Under the pieces are notes generated by a model, which saw nothing but the letters and a program-made list of their open reading frames with translations, was not told where the DNA came from and searched no databases. 64,000 bases of DNA. Origin: Linanthus parryae. Its lineage: Eukaryota; Streptophyta; Magnoliopsida; Ericales; Polemoniaceae. The stretch covers positions 90,431,935 to 90,495,934 of the forward strand of contig JALGPY010000006.1 of assembly GCA_023055425.1 (NCBI GenBank), given 5' to 3'. The position numbers and the translations under genes were made by a program. How positions within the stretch are numbered: the first letter of the stretch is position 1; the number at the start of each line of letters is the position of its first letter. Below are positions 47,078 through 59,229 of the stretch, in pieces.

Positions 47078-47356
47078 CTATCTTCGTTCATTGCCATATC
47101 CCCTACAGTTGCTTTCAGTTGGCCTGTAATGAGGAAGGGGAACACTGTCACATTCTATTTGCATGATGTCTTTCACGAGCATCTCGTAATGCCTCTTCAC
47201 ATCTTCTGCTGATTTCCCACCTACAGCCCTGGCTACATTTTGCCAGCGGTCCGGCGAGTCCTTGTCGAAATAGGCTAAAGCGTCTTCGAATTGCTTGTTT
47301 TGCTTTGGTGTCCAGGATACACCAGAACCACGTGATGACGTTAAACCTGATGCCAT
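47078..47356 (-). CDS. RL: RADIALIS-like single-repeat MYB protein (copy 2)
   Basis: 92 residues from ATG 47356 to TAG 47078-47080; RADIALIS-like proteins are about 80-100 residues, so this is full length. One SANT/MYB repeat spans residues 12-62: [28 protein letters not shown] and [17 protein letters not shown]. The helix-core aromatics are W15, W38 and Y57, the R/K-x-x-x-Y form of RAD. The C-terminal tail ([12 protein letters not shown]...) is family-typical. In snapdragon RAD competes with DIVARICATA for shared partner proteins in the nucleus and so blocks its target genes. The role in this plant is unknown. ATG chosen because it opens the conserved Ser-rich start and follows a TATA box (about 47480-47488) by 125 bp. 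A C-terminal intron, as the longer tail of copy 3 might suggest, cannot be excluded. Confidence 0.9.
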   Translation of the reverse strand: MASGLTSSRGSGVSWTPKQNKQFEDALAYFDKDSPDRWQNVARAVGGKSAEDVKRHYEMLVKDIMQIECDSVPLPHYRPTESNCRGYGNERR

Positions 47357-47475
47357 TTCTGATTTATGGATAGAAGCAAAGGAAACGTGAAAAGAAGACT
47401 AAGTAAGAAGGGATGATATTGGAAGCAAACAGATCACTGGGCAATGGATGATATGTACCAGACAGTGGCACAGCA

Positions 47476-47690
47476 GCTCTTTATAATCGCAAGGGTGTTT
47501 AGCTGGAGCAAGTTGGGAATTTCTTTTTGCGTCTTTTAGAGGGAAGAGGTACGTCTAGATATTATTCTTTTTATTAGAGGTCATAACTGAACGGAACCCA
47601 GAATCAAGGACGAGGGTCACAGGACAAGTACTTTATGAATGCTGGGCAAAGTCTTTTTCTTCGCTTTATAGAATATCATCAGCAAGTGGA
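47476..47690 (-). promoter_or_regulatory. Promoter of RADIALIS-like copy 2
   Basis: The - strand TATA (GATTATAAAGAGC, about 47477-47489) is followed further upstream by AGATATTATTC (47557-47567) and GAATATCATCAGCAAGTGGA (47671-47690). All three positions are kept in the promoter relic and in copy 4, and the two upstream blocks in copy 3. Confidence 0.6.
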
Positions 47691-48330
47691 TTTCGGTATA
47701 CCCTTCTCCAAGTTGGGAGGATTAGATCCTATAGTCTGAAGCTTACATGTTGGAGATATATGCCCAGCATATTAAATTCCCACCCAACATGTAAAATCAC
47801 TCAAGATTCTATGGCAACAAATGTTTCTCTCTCTGATATTTTTTTCTCATAATTTCCAGTTGCTTACTTACCTGAATTTGGTAGGCACACTCATTTGCAT
47901 TTACTTGCACTGTCCTTGCAAATGCGCACAAACACATTGGAGCTAATTTATCTTGAAGCTTCCTTTAACTTTTTATTTTTATTTTTTTATTTTACTTTAT
48001 TAGCATATATTTATGTGAAGTGTTAAAGATTCTTACCCGTAACTGTAATAATCAGCTCATATGAAGGATGAGCTCCATTTAAAGGGACCTATTTCAGAGT
48101 TTTATATTTAGTGCTTACCATGGTATGTTCGATGGATCGCCTATAAAGGGTATTAATGTGGTCCATTAAGGGCGTTAATGATATCTAGCCACCTGTGCTT
48201 CGAAGCTTTGCCGTTAAACTCCAATACTTAAAGGTCTTTAGCCATACAAAGTGCCATTTTAAAAGATTAGCCATGCAAATGTTTTCTGGAGAAGACTACC
48301 CATACAAAGTGCTGTTATACAATATCAGCA

Positions 48331-48334
<4 letters not shown>

Positions 48335-48387
<53 letters not shown>
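48335..48387. repeat. (TA)n microsatellite
   Basis: About 26 uninterrupted TA units. Confidence 0.97.
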
Positions 48388-48391
<4 letters not shown>

Positions 48392-48429
48392 CTATGTTAG
48401 GAATCTGTCTGAAAAGAAATGAAACAAAA

Positions 48430-51400
48430 TTATTTTCTTACGCCATACTGAACATGTCGCCATACATTACTTGGAGTTGGTAGACTGCCCGAGACCGTTT
48501 TGGCCTAAAGCTGTACTTGAAATCAGTCATCATCAGTTGAAGGGATTTCAGAAAAATTCTACCATGCATGGTTTGAGCTTTTTCTTTCTGAGGAAAGGCG
48601 AACCTATTTTTTCTTTTTAAGAAAGAATTATCTGCAATTTCTCTTAGTGGGAATTTTTTGTTTCAACTTATTGAATTAGGATTTTCATAGATTTATCTTG
48701 TACATTGAATTTTGGTATCTTGTTTTTTCGTCTTCTTATTTGGGAAGTGAGAACAGGCATTGTTTTGCCACATTACAAAAGATGCGCTACGATTGGGTTA
48801 TACTTCTATGTGTTATACTAATTGAATGCTATACATTTCTGTAATGAATGCTACTACTACCTAGTGAGGATGTAATTTTTTGACACTCTTATACCCTTAG
48901 TTTGGTGATTTCTCCCCTACATAGTTGCTCAATTGTGAATCTCTAGTGGTAAATTTATCAGTGATCACGAGTTCAGTAGAATTAGTTTCACTTGGGAAGT
49001 ATGAGATGCTATGAAGCACTGAGATCGGTACTGCCAGAATGCGCCAACTCACCAATTTGGAACTCTGGGATACACTGCGGCCCGGAGATGACAGTTTTGT
49101 ACTTTTACATTTAGCTTTTGTAGGACGCATTAATTTTCTTGTCACTGATCCATCAGCCATAGAAAAAATCCTAATGTTGGTGAAAGGACAATTTAAAGTT
49201 TGATTGACCAATCATGTTTTAATGGTCCTATTCCCTACTTTGACTTTTAGTAACTACTTGAAGAGGGGGCTTGTGTTGAGTTTAGGCAACCATGCATTTT
49301 TGGCTTGAACCCCCTAGCAAGGCATGGATACAAGAGGAAAGAAAAGGGGGAGACGTTCGCTTGATGAGTCCGAGAAACATCCTATAGAAATTGGAGCATT
49401 TGAGAATCCGATGTGCAGTGTGGCAAACTAATAAAAATGTGTTTCTCGGTTGAGATGTCGTTCTTATTTGATTAGTCTGGTTTTGGATTGGCTCTCTATG
49501 TTCTTTGTTGCGTATTTGATGCATAGAAGTTTCAATGAAATTGAGTTGCATTCACGTCACTCATATCAGTTCACTCCTTGCATTTGGACCAAGTAACTTA
49601 TGTGGATAGACCAATTAAACGAGTCAGGGTCTGTTCGTAAGGCCCTAACAAGTACCCCCGTCACATTTGACCTGTTGAATCCTTATGATAGTTGGTTCGC
49701 CTGAGGGAAAACTGATGTCAATTAGCCTTCTTAAATTTCAGCAAGTTCATTTCGTTGCCCCAGCTCATTATACGGAAGGATCAGCGGTCATGATTTTCTA
49801 AGAGGTAAGTTCATCGTATCAAATTGGAACTTACATCGTATGGTGAAAAGTTTAAGGTTTTAGGTGCTTTTGTTGTTTGACAGACATTTAAACTCAGCCA
49901 CAATTTCAATGCAGCTATAAAAAATAAGTAGTTTAAAGTCTGTGTACGGCAAAGGGATTGAATCTCCTTTAATAATTGAAGTAAGATTTAGGCACTTTAA
50001 CCCATTTGACCTTCACCAAATTCCATTTCTTTTTCAATTCATTTCTGTGTCATCCTGTGGGGCTGAAGTATCCATCAACAGTGCATGGTCCAGTCATGTC
50101 TGCTGAAAACAAAAATCTTTTAACTGGAAAGAATCTTTTAACTGTGATAAATAAGATTTCAGAAATGATTTATGACATCCTGAATCCATGAGGAAGAGGA
50201 ACTCTTATCTGTTCAAATACTTTTCTCGAAGATAAGAAGATATGTAGATTCATGTAGGATTTGGATGCATGTTGCCATTCGGTTATCAGATATTATGCTC
50301 CTCAGGAGGTTGGACCGTAATAAACTAAGTAACAATCTGTCATAGAATTTTGACTTGATGGTGGTTTCACTTGAACATATTTATAATATATCAAATTTGG
50401 GGGTCAGAAGGATTTTATCACCTGCTGCATCTAGAGAGGGAACGGGAGACCTCTAAAAGTTCATTTGCAAATTTATTTATTCCAGGAAGTGAATGTTAGG
50501 ATACTTGGGGTGATTGAATGGTAATATGAATCATTGTGAACAATGTTATAGTATAAACACTTACAATTGAAATGAAAAGATGAATATGCTCTACCAAATA
50601 GAAATACAAGATACTAAAATTGCAGAGCTTATTCCCATTTTCCCTATGTGATTAGAGCAATAGACTGCACGCTTCTTTTATTTTCTTCCTGAGGGTTAGG
50701 AGCAAGGATTACAGTCTAGCAATAAGCTTAGGCACTGCTTAGAGCTTTTGTATTAGTGAATTAGCATAGCCAAGTCTACAGTATTTCTTTCATAATTAAA
50801 TAATCATTTCGGGTTATTTTGCTGGATGACATGAACTAAAATGATTCACGGTAGTAAGGGTTTTCATGTGGTCATGGCTTTTGAGATATGTTTCTCAGAA
50901 AAAAAATGTAAAATTTCATTTCTGTAAGATTTGGGGTACTTATTAGGAAGCTGCACTGGAGATGTTAGATACATTATCTTATATAAATTTCATTTCTATA
51001 AGATCTGAGGTTCTTATTAGGAAGCTGGGCCGACATGGAATCATAACACTGTTTTTGTCTCATTTCATAACTGTCTAACTCAATCGATAAGTACATGTTA
51101 ATCAATGAGTAAAAGTATGACATATATACATTCTACTCCACAATAACACAGAAAAGTTCATGCAAGAGGAGGACCATTTGCAGTTAACTAAATTTTCCTT
51201 GTTTCTCAATTTCGAATTATTTAACATTTAAAAAGACAGGACAAACTGAATACACGACGCACTCTCTGAATGACATTCTACTCATGAACACATCTTCATT
51301 CCACATGCACCAACACCATTTGTTTCTGGAGCTTTCACAGTATAAACTTCTCATTTGCCTGCTCATAGAGAAAAATGATGTTATCAAATATTGGTGTCCG

Positions 51401-51450
51401 AAGAAAATAGCAACTCTTTAGCTCTCTTACATGCACATTTTAAGCATTGT
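48430..51450. other. Intergenic spacer of the MYB array
   Basis: No supported gene. 48420-48600 has a partner at 58370-58520 and 50180-50310 one at 54990-55120, so parts belong to the tandem unit. Low-complexity and AT-rich otherwise. Confidence 0.5.
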
Positions 51451-51864
51451 CTAGGAAGATGCTTTGAAAAGTTCCCGCAGATAGTAAGAAGCTACGAGAG
51501 TAAGAAAACTTAGTTTGCGTAGTGTTAGTTTTAATTTTGTACTTTCATCGCTGTGGTGTAATAGGGAAAGACAGTTACCGTTATGCAGATGTGTCTGTTC
51601 GTTGCCATATCCTCTACAGTTGCTTCCAGTGGACCTATAAATGGGCAAGGGAATTCGGTCACACTCTATTTGCATGATGTCCTTCACAAGGATCTCATAA
51701 TGCCTCTTCACATCCTCTGCAGATTTGCCACTCACAGCTGTTGCCACATTTTGCCAGCGGTCTGGGGTGTCCTTGTCAAAATAGGCTAAAGCCTCTTCGA
51801 ATTGCTTGTTTTGCTTAAGCGTCCAAGAAACACCAGAGCCGCGTGAAGAAGTTATTGATGACAT
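51451..51864 (-). CDS. RL: RADIALIS-like single-repeat MYB protein (copy 3)
   Basis: ATG 51864 ([14 protein letters not shown]). The SANT/MYB repeat has W, W and Y in the same places as copy 2 (W15, W38, Y57) with a few substitutions ([32 protein letters not shown]). Read through, the frame stops at 51451 and gives 137 residues, about 40 longer than usual. The extra tail after [10 protein letters not shown] is not MYB-like. An intron with donor at CG|GTAACT (about 51577) would shorten it; the acceptor was not settled. Same proposed nuclear role as copy 2. The coding part is well kept, so the copy is probably functional. Confidence 0.85.
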   Translation of the reverse strand: MSSITSSRGSGVSWTLKQNKQFEEALAYFDKDTPDRWQNVATAVSGKSAEDVKRHYEILVKDIMQIECDRIPLPIYRSTGSNCRGYGNEQTHLHNGNCLSLLHHSDESTKLKLTLRKLSFLTLVASYYLRELFKASS

Positions 51865-51949
51865 TCTGTTGTTAAGAATATAGCTACCTCAAAGATCAGA
51901 GAATTCTGTAGTTTAGGGTGGTATGCAAAAAATAATGCGATGGTTGCTC

Positions 51950-51988
51950 CTTAAAAAGGCCTGGGTGATTGCTGGGAGCATGTCGAGG

Positions 51989-52026
<38 letters not shown>

Positions 52027-52206
52027 CGAAGGGAGGGGATATTAGAAGATATTATTCTTAAAGAGGTCAAAGCACTTAGTAAACAGGTTAAGGAGGAAGA
52101 GTTATAGAACGTATCCTTGAAGGTTGTTAAAGGAGGACCGCTTTCTGGATTCTTTATAAGAAGAGAATCCTTTTCATGGCTTTATAGAATATCAACAGCC
52201 AGTGGA
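51950..52206 (-). promoter_or_regulatory. Promoter of RADIALIS-like copy 3, with long GA/CT run
   Basis: The blocks AGATATTATTC (52047-52057) and GAATATCAACAGCCAGTGGA (52187-52206) match the other copies. The TATA box is weak (- strand CTTTTTAAGGAG, about 51950-51961). A (CT)n run of about 31 bp (51991-52022) lies between it and the conserved block and is unique to this copy. Confidence 0.55.
51991..52022. repeat. (CT)n microsatellite
   Basis: About 15 CT units, read as (GA)n on the gene strand of RADIALIS-like copy 3. Confidence 0.97.
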
Positions 52207-52209
52207 TTC

Positions 52210-52658
52210 AGCACACAGTTCTTCCAGCTGGAAGGAGTAGTGACGTAGATATCTATTGAATTCTTGGCCGACATTCCAATTTTCTCTAGATACTGTTATC
52301 CTTTGGCAGTATCAGTTCTCTCTTCTGAATGTCCATATTCCCTGTGAGTTGATCCCTGCAACCATTTTCCCTCTTAGTTCTCTTGTGACGGTTATTGTGT
52401 TTAATTACGTTAAACGTCGGAATTATTTTCAAAGACTGCCAAATAAACAGAAACTCACACATCACGAAGTCAAGAGTGTATTCAGCTCTTTCCGCTCAGT
52501 ACTTGGAATAGTGACTGATTGTCTGTAATTGGTGATAGTCCCTTGATACCTGTGTTTGCATAAAGTTATTTCTCATTCTCCGTCTTTTGCCATCTGATGT
52601 AATTGCAACGTTTTTTTGCAATTTGTGAGTCGAATGATTTGTATGAGTTTCGAAGCTG
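52210..52658. other. Spacer before the small LTR element
   Basis: No gene seen. Confidence 0.5.
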
Positions 52659-54243
52659 TTATTTGACGCCGAATTGAATCGAGGCGTTTTATGGGAGCAG
52701 CAAGAAGCAACGAACAGAAAGGAAAATCATGAAAGAACCTCCATAGGGTTCATAGAAAACACCAAGTTTTCTGAAATAAACTCAATATTCGATTAACTGA
52801 TGAAATAAGTCCACAAGCCGGACTTCAATAGCCAAAAACCTAAAATTTACCGAAAATAGCAAAATCTCAATAATTATTCTGAATTAAAGTCCTACTAAAT
52901 AAAAGCATACTGGAAAAAGATTGACCCAAATCGGGTTTAAATTGACCTCCTAATTAACCAAAAGATTATTACTAAAAATAGCAAATTTGACGATTTCGTG
53001 CCCTAAACAGCCTAATTTCGCCAAATCAGCATGGTGCTCGTGACTAAAGTCACGAGTTATCTTTAGAACGTCGTTTCTGGTCAGATTCATGTATGGTTCG
53101 ACCCCGTTCATCAATCCTTCAATTCTGCCCCTGATTCTGCGTATGGACCGAAACAGCTTTTCTGAAACTGGCAAAATTCTTCCTGCATCAGTCACCCCCT
53201 CTTCAAAAGAACTCGTCCTCGAGTTCGATTTAGGAACTTGAATGATCCGCTCCACCAAGAAAGGATCACTATAGAAGGATGGAAACTTGAACGGAAAAAC
53301 TACTGACTCGTTTAAGTCAAATTTCGTCTCTTCGTCGTCATATGCAACTTCATAGCCATCTCCATAGTCATCATAAACCGGAGGGATTGTCCAATCCACC
53401 TCAGATTCACATGATTTGGAAATTCGCCTGTAAAAGATTGCATCACGAAAAATATGTTCGATTTGTAACATACCCGAAGAATCTAGCTCGTCGATCATGG
53501 GACTTGGTCCTCCATAACGCTCGCGATTGAATGGAATCTCGAACGCGGGCTCCAAGTCATGACCCAAGGCTTGACCTTCCACCACCATCATCATAACCCC
53601 TTGGAGGTTAATTTCCCGTTGGGGGGCTTCCTCAGCCGGAACCTGCCCGCAGCCGCCAGGTCGTCCACGCACCATGGTTATGACGATCTTCTTCCCACGT
53701 CGAACTGAGCTCTGATACCAACTGACGCCGGAGGGAATCGAGGCGTTTTATGGGAGCAGCAAGAAGCAACGATTTAGAAAGGAAAATCATGAAAGAACCT
53801 CCATAGGGTTCATAGAAAAATTTCAATAATTCATAACATATCAAAATCAGTCCACAAGCCGGACTTAAATAGCTGAAAAGTCTAATTATAAAAATATGGT
53901 AAAGATCCTAAATTTAATACTAAATAATATTCTAACCTAATGAAATAATTAGCTGAAATATCTAACCAAATCTGATTTAAATAACATTCTAATTAAATAT
54001 AGAAATATTCTGAAAAATAGAAAAGAGGTGATTTCGACCCTTAAACGGTCGATTTTGGCCAAATGAGGGAGGTGCCCGTGATAAATCACGGGTTGTTTTT
54101 AGAACGTCGTTTCTGATCAGAATTATGTATGGTTCGACCCAAATCTCGCATCCTTCAATTCTGCCTCTGATTCTGCGCTTTGACCGAAACTGCTTTTCTG
54201 GACGCGACTGATTAATTCTCCAATTTTCTCCTGCATCATTATT
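52659..54243 (-). mobile_element. Short non-autonomous LTR retrotransposon (1575 bp) with TTATT target duplication
   Basis: The element itself is 52664-54238; the flanking five bases TTATT are at 52659-52663 and 54239-54243. LTRs 52664-53190 and 53723-54238 (TGACGCCG... to ...CTGCATCA) are clearly diverged. On the - strand the internal 532 bp starts with primer site TTGGTATCAGAGCTC (about 53708-53722, initiator Met-tRNA type) and ends with a purine tract GAAGAGGGGGTGAC (53191-53204). There is no RT, integrase or protease, so it depended on a partner element. Larger LTRs than usual TRIMs; it may be a deleted derivative of a longer family. Confidence 0.9.
52950..53675 (-). CDS. Unrecognised reading frame of the short LTR element, running into its 3' LTR
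   Basis: Open from ATG 53675 to 52950, 241 codons. About 160 are in the internal region and the rest is in the 3' LTR. Acidic, with EVDWTIPPVYDDYGDGYEVA and many Asp/Glu. The text SRTSSFEEGVTDAG spans the purine tract, as is usual for the end of the large polyprotein in gypsy-like elements, so this may be the joined start and end of a once longer frame. A product of its own is unproven. Confidence 0.4.
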   Translation of the reverse strand: MVRGRPGGCGQVPAEEAPQREINLQGVMMMVVEGQALGHDLEPAFEIPFNRERYGGPSPMIDELDSSGMLQIEHIFRDAIFYRRISKSCESEVDWTIPPVYDDYGDGYEVAYDDEETKFDLNESVVFPFKFPSFYSDPFLVERIIQVPKSNSRTSSFEEGVTDAGRILPVSEKLFRSIRRIRGRIEGLMNGVEPYMNLTRNDVLKITRDFSHEHHADLAKLGCLGHEIVKFAIFSNNLLVN

Positions 54244-57200
54244 ACAAGTTGACATACATCACTTATATGTTCTTACAATTAGTCCACCAATGTGAATCAA
54301 TTCCAAATAACTTTAAAGCACTCGGTGGAAAAAAGTCTTAAAAAGGTCGAAATCTAGCTTACGTAGAAGAAAACAGTTTACCTACATCTGTTATTGTCGC
54401 TTGTTTATATGTTTACCTCTATTTCTTGACTTATTAATGATGTGCGTGTAAGGCAACAAATTCACCTCATGTCTAATTGTACACTTGCCTTGTATTGTCA
54501 AAGTTGCATTGCATTCAGGAGGGTTTTGCAGGGTCTCATCATTCATGCAGATAAATTTGCTAGAACACTGTTTGGAGTTACGTACTTCATTGCTTTTGAC
54601 ATTTAGAATACTTACAATTACCGTTGATCTCTAAGTAATTGTCTCTTTCTGGTTACTTATCTCTTCTCAGAACTGGTTTTCTACCCCCTTCATACTGTTA
54701 TATGTCTGTATCATTACTATGCTTGCGGCCTCATGCTGTCTATCTGTCCGTATCTTTTGTCCCTTAATGAGATTATTAATTACCCCATCAGGTCTAAAGG
54801 AACCGTGGCACGGTGACAGGTCTAGAGCTAAAAAACGGAGAATAAGGTATAGTAAAATTACGCTCCACAGCTCTTGCTCTTTCAAACTCTGAAGATGAAG
54901 AATAATCCAACGGGCACTTGATAACCACACTATAAGAGCATTATTCATCAAAAGCTCGAAACATGTTAAGGAAAAGTTTTGTAGGTTTTGCATCCATAAG
55001 GAAATCTTAAGAGAATTTTTCCTAAAGATAAGGAGATAGCATCAAAGAAAAAGGAGATAGACAGATGCATGAGGTTCCAGTGCATGTTGTGATTGGTTAT
55101 CAGGTAGAAATGCTCTTCAACTGGTGACTTGATCATAGTGGTTTATATTCCAATAGATTAGATATGTTTAATCTCTGTGCAGTCAACTCAGCTTTATTTA
55201 TGCTGAATGGATTTCCAGACTTAAAAGTAATATTCCAGAAGGCGGTAAAGGCTAGGACGCCAGGGTCCAATAAATCTTATGAATATCGTACTTGTGTTCT
55301 TTGTAAAAAGTGCATAGCTTTCTGGGTGTAAGACTCAACATGTGAAAATTTGTTCTAATTTGTTTGTAGCTATGACCTAATAAGAAAATACACATTTTGT
55401 CTAGGCCAATCACCACGAGAAAGTCAATATAAATTAAGTTAGACAATGCTAAATCAAGAAATTCATAGATGCTAAGTGCTGGCTCTAGCATGTAAATAGT
55501 ATTCAAATTATGTCCTACAATTTTAATTGAGTCTTCGGTTAGACGAATTGTTACTTTCAAATGAACATTCAAAATCTTGCGCTGAATTCCCACAACAATG
55601 TTTACTTGGTATTCGATTGTGTGCTGACATCACATTTACCCATAACCTGGAAAATCCGTGTGGATCATTTAGATCAACCAACCATTCATCCCCGCTGCTG
55701 AAGATACTTGCATGTTTAATCAAGCGGTGCCAATTTCACAATAGACACTCCAACTAAGCAAGTTGCTGAGTTCTTTTGCTTAAAGATACCACCTACATGC
55801 TCTTGTCTTGGATAAAGTATTTTTTCCTACCACTTGGCATGCCTGCGTGGTGGGGCACGTCAATAAAATTTTGAGAAATGTGCAAAAATAGGTAGGCTTC
55901 ACCTGATTAATGCATATTTGTGAGATTTTGATTGGCGTGCCCCACCATGCAGGCTTGCCACGGGGTAGAGCTAGCCTTAATGAATAATTTCTCCTTGTGA
56001 AGGGGTGGTCTCGTGATCTTCAATTAAATGCCTTCCGAAGGTCTATGGAAGTGTCTCATTGCTTTCCGCATTTAGAATCTCTAGGTGATCTTGAGGAAAG
56101 TTGATGCCATCATTTGTGTTCTCCTTTTGATCTCAGAAAGTGTTTTTTTGGTAGGTCACACTTGTTCATGATTAAAAAATATAGAGTACCTTCCTTCACC
56201 TGAGGAGTCAACAGCTTAAGCTGCATTGAGCCACACTATTTAGAAGTTCAACTGCAGTTACATCTTAGTTGGGATATTGTTTTTCTTATAAGTCCTCATG
56301 CAATTTTTTCTTTCTTTAATCACCGGTGCGATTCCCTAAGTATTTGTTATATCAGCAGCTAATCTGTCAAATCAAATAATATTGATCCTTCATTAGTAAT
56401 CCCATGATATACTTTGTAACACATATTTATTCTGAAACCAAAAGAGTCCTTTCTACATTATGGTGCTGAAATGAATTTTTTGTCAGAGAGAACGGATTTT
56501 GGGCCTATAACCCTCATGCTTCTAGGTATCTCTTCTTGAATAATTGATTTGAGATTTATGCAACATAGGCTTCTTGATAATTACAAGTATTATAGTGATT
56601 ATCACTTGAAGGGCTCCATTATAAATTTGATATACTCTCATCTTTGCTTAAATGCTCTAATATCACACAGCGAAAGAAATTTTTGAAGTGCTTTCACCAG
56701 AATATGAGTTTCTAAATATGTGAGAAAAAAGGATACATAATTTTCTGATGACATTCTGTACGTGCGCAAGCATGTATTTTTTTCTGTTGGCTAATTAGAT
56801 TTCCAGAAATTGATATTTATGATAAAATAGGTGGCTGGTTAAAATTAATAAAAAAATGTAATATATCTTGAATTACGAATCATTACCATAATGAAATATG
56901 TAAGGGCTTAAATGAATAAAAGTATGACGTACACGTTCACCTATGGTTCTGTCTTTCATGTATTTAGACTCATTCTCCAATTTATAACAATATGAAGAGC
57001 ATATGAAACCCTAAACTCACGATCTTCTTTCCTCAAGGAGATGATTATGGATTGCTCTACAGCTCTTCTCTGAAGACTGAGGAGAGGATAAGTGACTCTT
57101 CTTAGTATAAGAAGGAAGAAAGAACAAAATAGACAGTTTGATCCAATCCACTATGCATATTAATACATCTTCCACCTTAATCACCCATAGTTACAGTTGG

Positions 57201-57362
57201 TGTAACTTCAATACTAAGCATTTGTATTCTTCATCGGCCTGCTCATGCCGAATACAATGTTCTTTACTTTCTTTTTGTGAGTGTAGTTGTTTTGATAGAA
57301 CTAAAATTGAGATGAAGATAAAAAGCTGCAATCTCATTGGTTTGATTTATTTTGTTGTGTTT
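54244..57362. other. Intergenic spacer of the MYB array
   Basis: No supported gene. 54990-55120, 55660-56130 and 57130-57260 have diverged partners at 50180-50310, 45130-45420 and 46880-47060. Confidence 0.5.
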
Positions 57363-57432
57363 CGGCTAAAGCATCTTCAAATTGCTTGTTTTGCTTTGGT
57401 GTCCAGGATACACGTGAACCACGTGATGTCAT
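57363..57432 (-). pseudogene. RADIALIS-like copy 4, truncated after 23 codons
   Basis: The - strand reads [20 protein letters not shown] and three more residues from ATG 57432, nearly identical to copy 2, then breaks off at 57363 into unrelated sequence. The second half of the MYB repeat, with the second Trp and the recognition helix, is gone. The upstream region is preserved but its TATA box is altered (TTATAATCGC of copy 2 is TTCTTGTAATCGC here, about 57558-57570). Confidence 0.88.
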
Positions 57433-57549
57433 TCTGCTCTTTGGATTAAGGCAAATGCTACAATTTGAAAAGACGAATTAGTAAAGGAAAGAAATCGAAA
57501 GAAAATAGATCACTGGGTAACTTATGATATGTGCTTAATAGTGGCACTG

Positions 57550-57790
57550 CAGCTCTTTCTTGTAATCGCGAGGTGATTGGGCTCGAGCAAGGTGGGGAAT
57601 TTCTTTTTGCTTATTTTTACAGGGAAGAGATACAACTAGATATTATTCTGTTATTAGAGGCCACAAATGAAGGGAGCCCGGTTAAAGACACTGATGTGCT
57701 GGAAGAATCAAGGACAAGTACTTTCCGAATGCTGGGAAAAAAGTCTATTTCTTTGCATTTTAGTAGAATATCATCAGCAAGTGGACTTCA
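57550..57790 (-). promoter_or_regulatory. Upstream region of RADIALIS-like copy 4
   Basis: AGATATTATTC (57638-57648) and GAATATCATCAGCAAGTGG (57766-57784) are kept. It is closest to copy 2, and the similarity continues to 58450. Confidence 0.55.
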
Positions 57791-57829
57791 GTACACTTCT
57801 CCAAGCTGTGAAGATTAGATCCTAAAGTT

Positions 57830-59200
57830 CCAAGCTTACATGTTGGAGATATATGCCCAGCATATTAAATTCCCACCCATCATTTATTATCTTTCAAGAT
57901 TCTTTATCTATGGTAAATGCTGTTTCTCTCTGTTTTTTCAATCCTACTTTACTAGTTAATTGATTACCGCGGGTCGGTCATTTACTACTAGTCGCGCAAT
58001 CATCTGTGAACAGCAACATTGGTACTGTTTTATCTCATTGCTTGTTGTTTTTTTTTTTTTTTTTTTTTTTTTTATCAGCATATATTTATGTGGTGTTTCA
58101 ATAATTTTTCCAGGAACTGTTATAAGCAGCTCACGTGAGCTTGATTTAAAGGTTTCTCTATCGGGGTTTAAGGTTAGTCCTTAACATCGTATGGTTGGTA
58201 TATCTTCTATATAGCTTGTTAGTTTGGTCTTTTACGGACATTAATATCATGCAACCTGAACTTTTCATCGGTCTTAAATTTTACTGCATTTTTATTTTAG
58301 TCATATGACCAAATTGGATTGAGTTGTATGGAAACTTTATGTTTGGAATCTGCCTGAGAAGAAATGGATGAACAAAATTATTTTCTGACAAGTACTTGAT
58401 ACTGAACATGAAATCAGGCGGAGGAGATTTTATTTGAGAACAGTCATCACCAGTTAGAAGAGATTTCAGCAATAGTATACCATGTAAGATTTTAATATTT
58501 AAATTTTCCTTTTCAAGAAATAATTGATTTTCCATAAGCCCATAACTCTGATTTGGAACTTTTGTTACTATTAACTAAACTAGAGTGCTGGTGATTTAGT
58601 CGCTTCAGTTTGGTGAACTGTGAATCCCCTAAAAACTTGCTATACTTTTTCTCAAAAAGCATAAATAAATAAAGAGTCGTTGTACTGTTGGAAGCTGTTC
58701 AAAGGGTCATTCTCTTTGCTTATTTACCTAAATGGCTAGGTGTGTGTGTGAAGTACTCCCATTGCTTTTGATGTATAAACGCAATACCGTAGTTGGTTGA
58801 TCATAGGAAAAGCTATGTTCAATTGTTTCTTCCTTTCATTTCCGGATGCTAGGTGGCCTGACCTCACGCAGCAGCCCATAATTTTCCGTAAAAAGGGTAT
58901 ATCCTGACTCTTACTGGAACAAGGAGGTAGCTAAGTGTCAATGTGTACGTGGTGGCTTGAGTGTACTCCTTACTATTAGAACTAAAAAAGATTATGTATA
59001 CATCCCTTTGACACTTCCAGTTCGTAGTCAATTTTTTTTTTTTTTTTTTTTTTGCCCAAATTGGACTTCTCCATAAATGCAAGTATTTAGGGGAAGAGCA
59101 TTCACATTTACTATGAATCGACGTTGCTTATCAGGTCAATGTACTGGAGATGTTGCATACTCAGTTTTTGTAGTGGTTAAGTTCTTATTTGTTGTCTTTG
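57830..59200. other. Intergenic stretch
   Basis: 57838-58450 resembles 47750-48470. Poly-T runs at about 58047-58073 and 59031-59054. No gene seen. Confidence 0.5.
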
Positions 59201-59229
59201 AGTAGTGTTGATATGGCGTTCACTGAACC

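Noticed and set aside
48195..48422. Frame through the (TA)n run
   Set aside because: Half of it is Ile/Tyr from the microsatellite.
55527..55757. Overlapping frames on both strands in the spacer
   Set aside because: No family likeness; the partner region near 45130 does not keep the frame.
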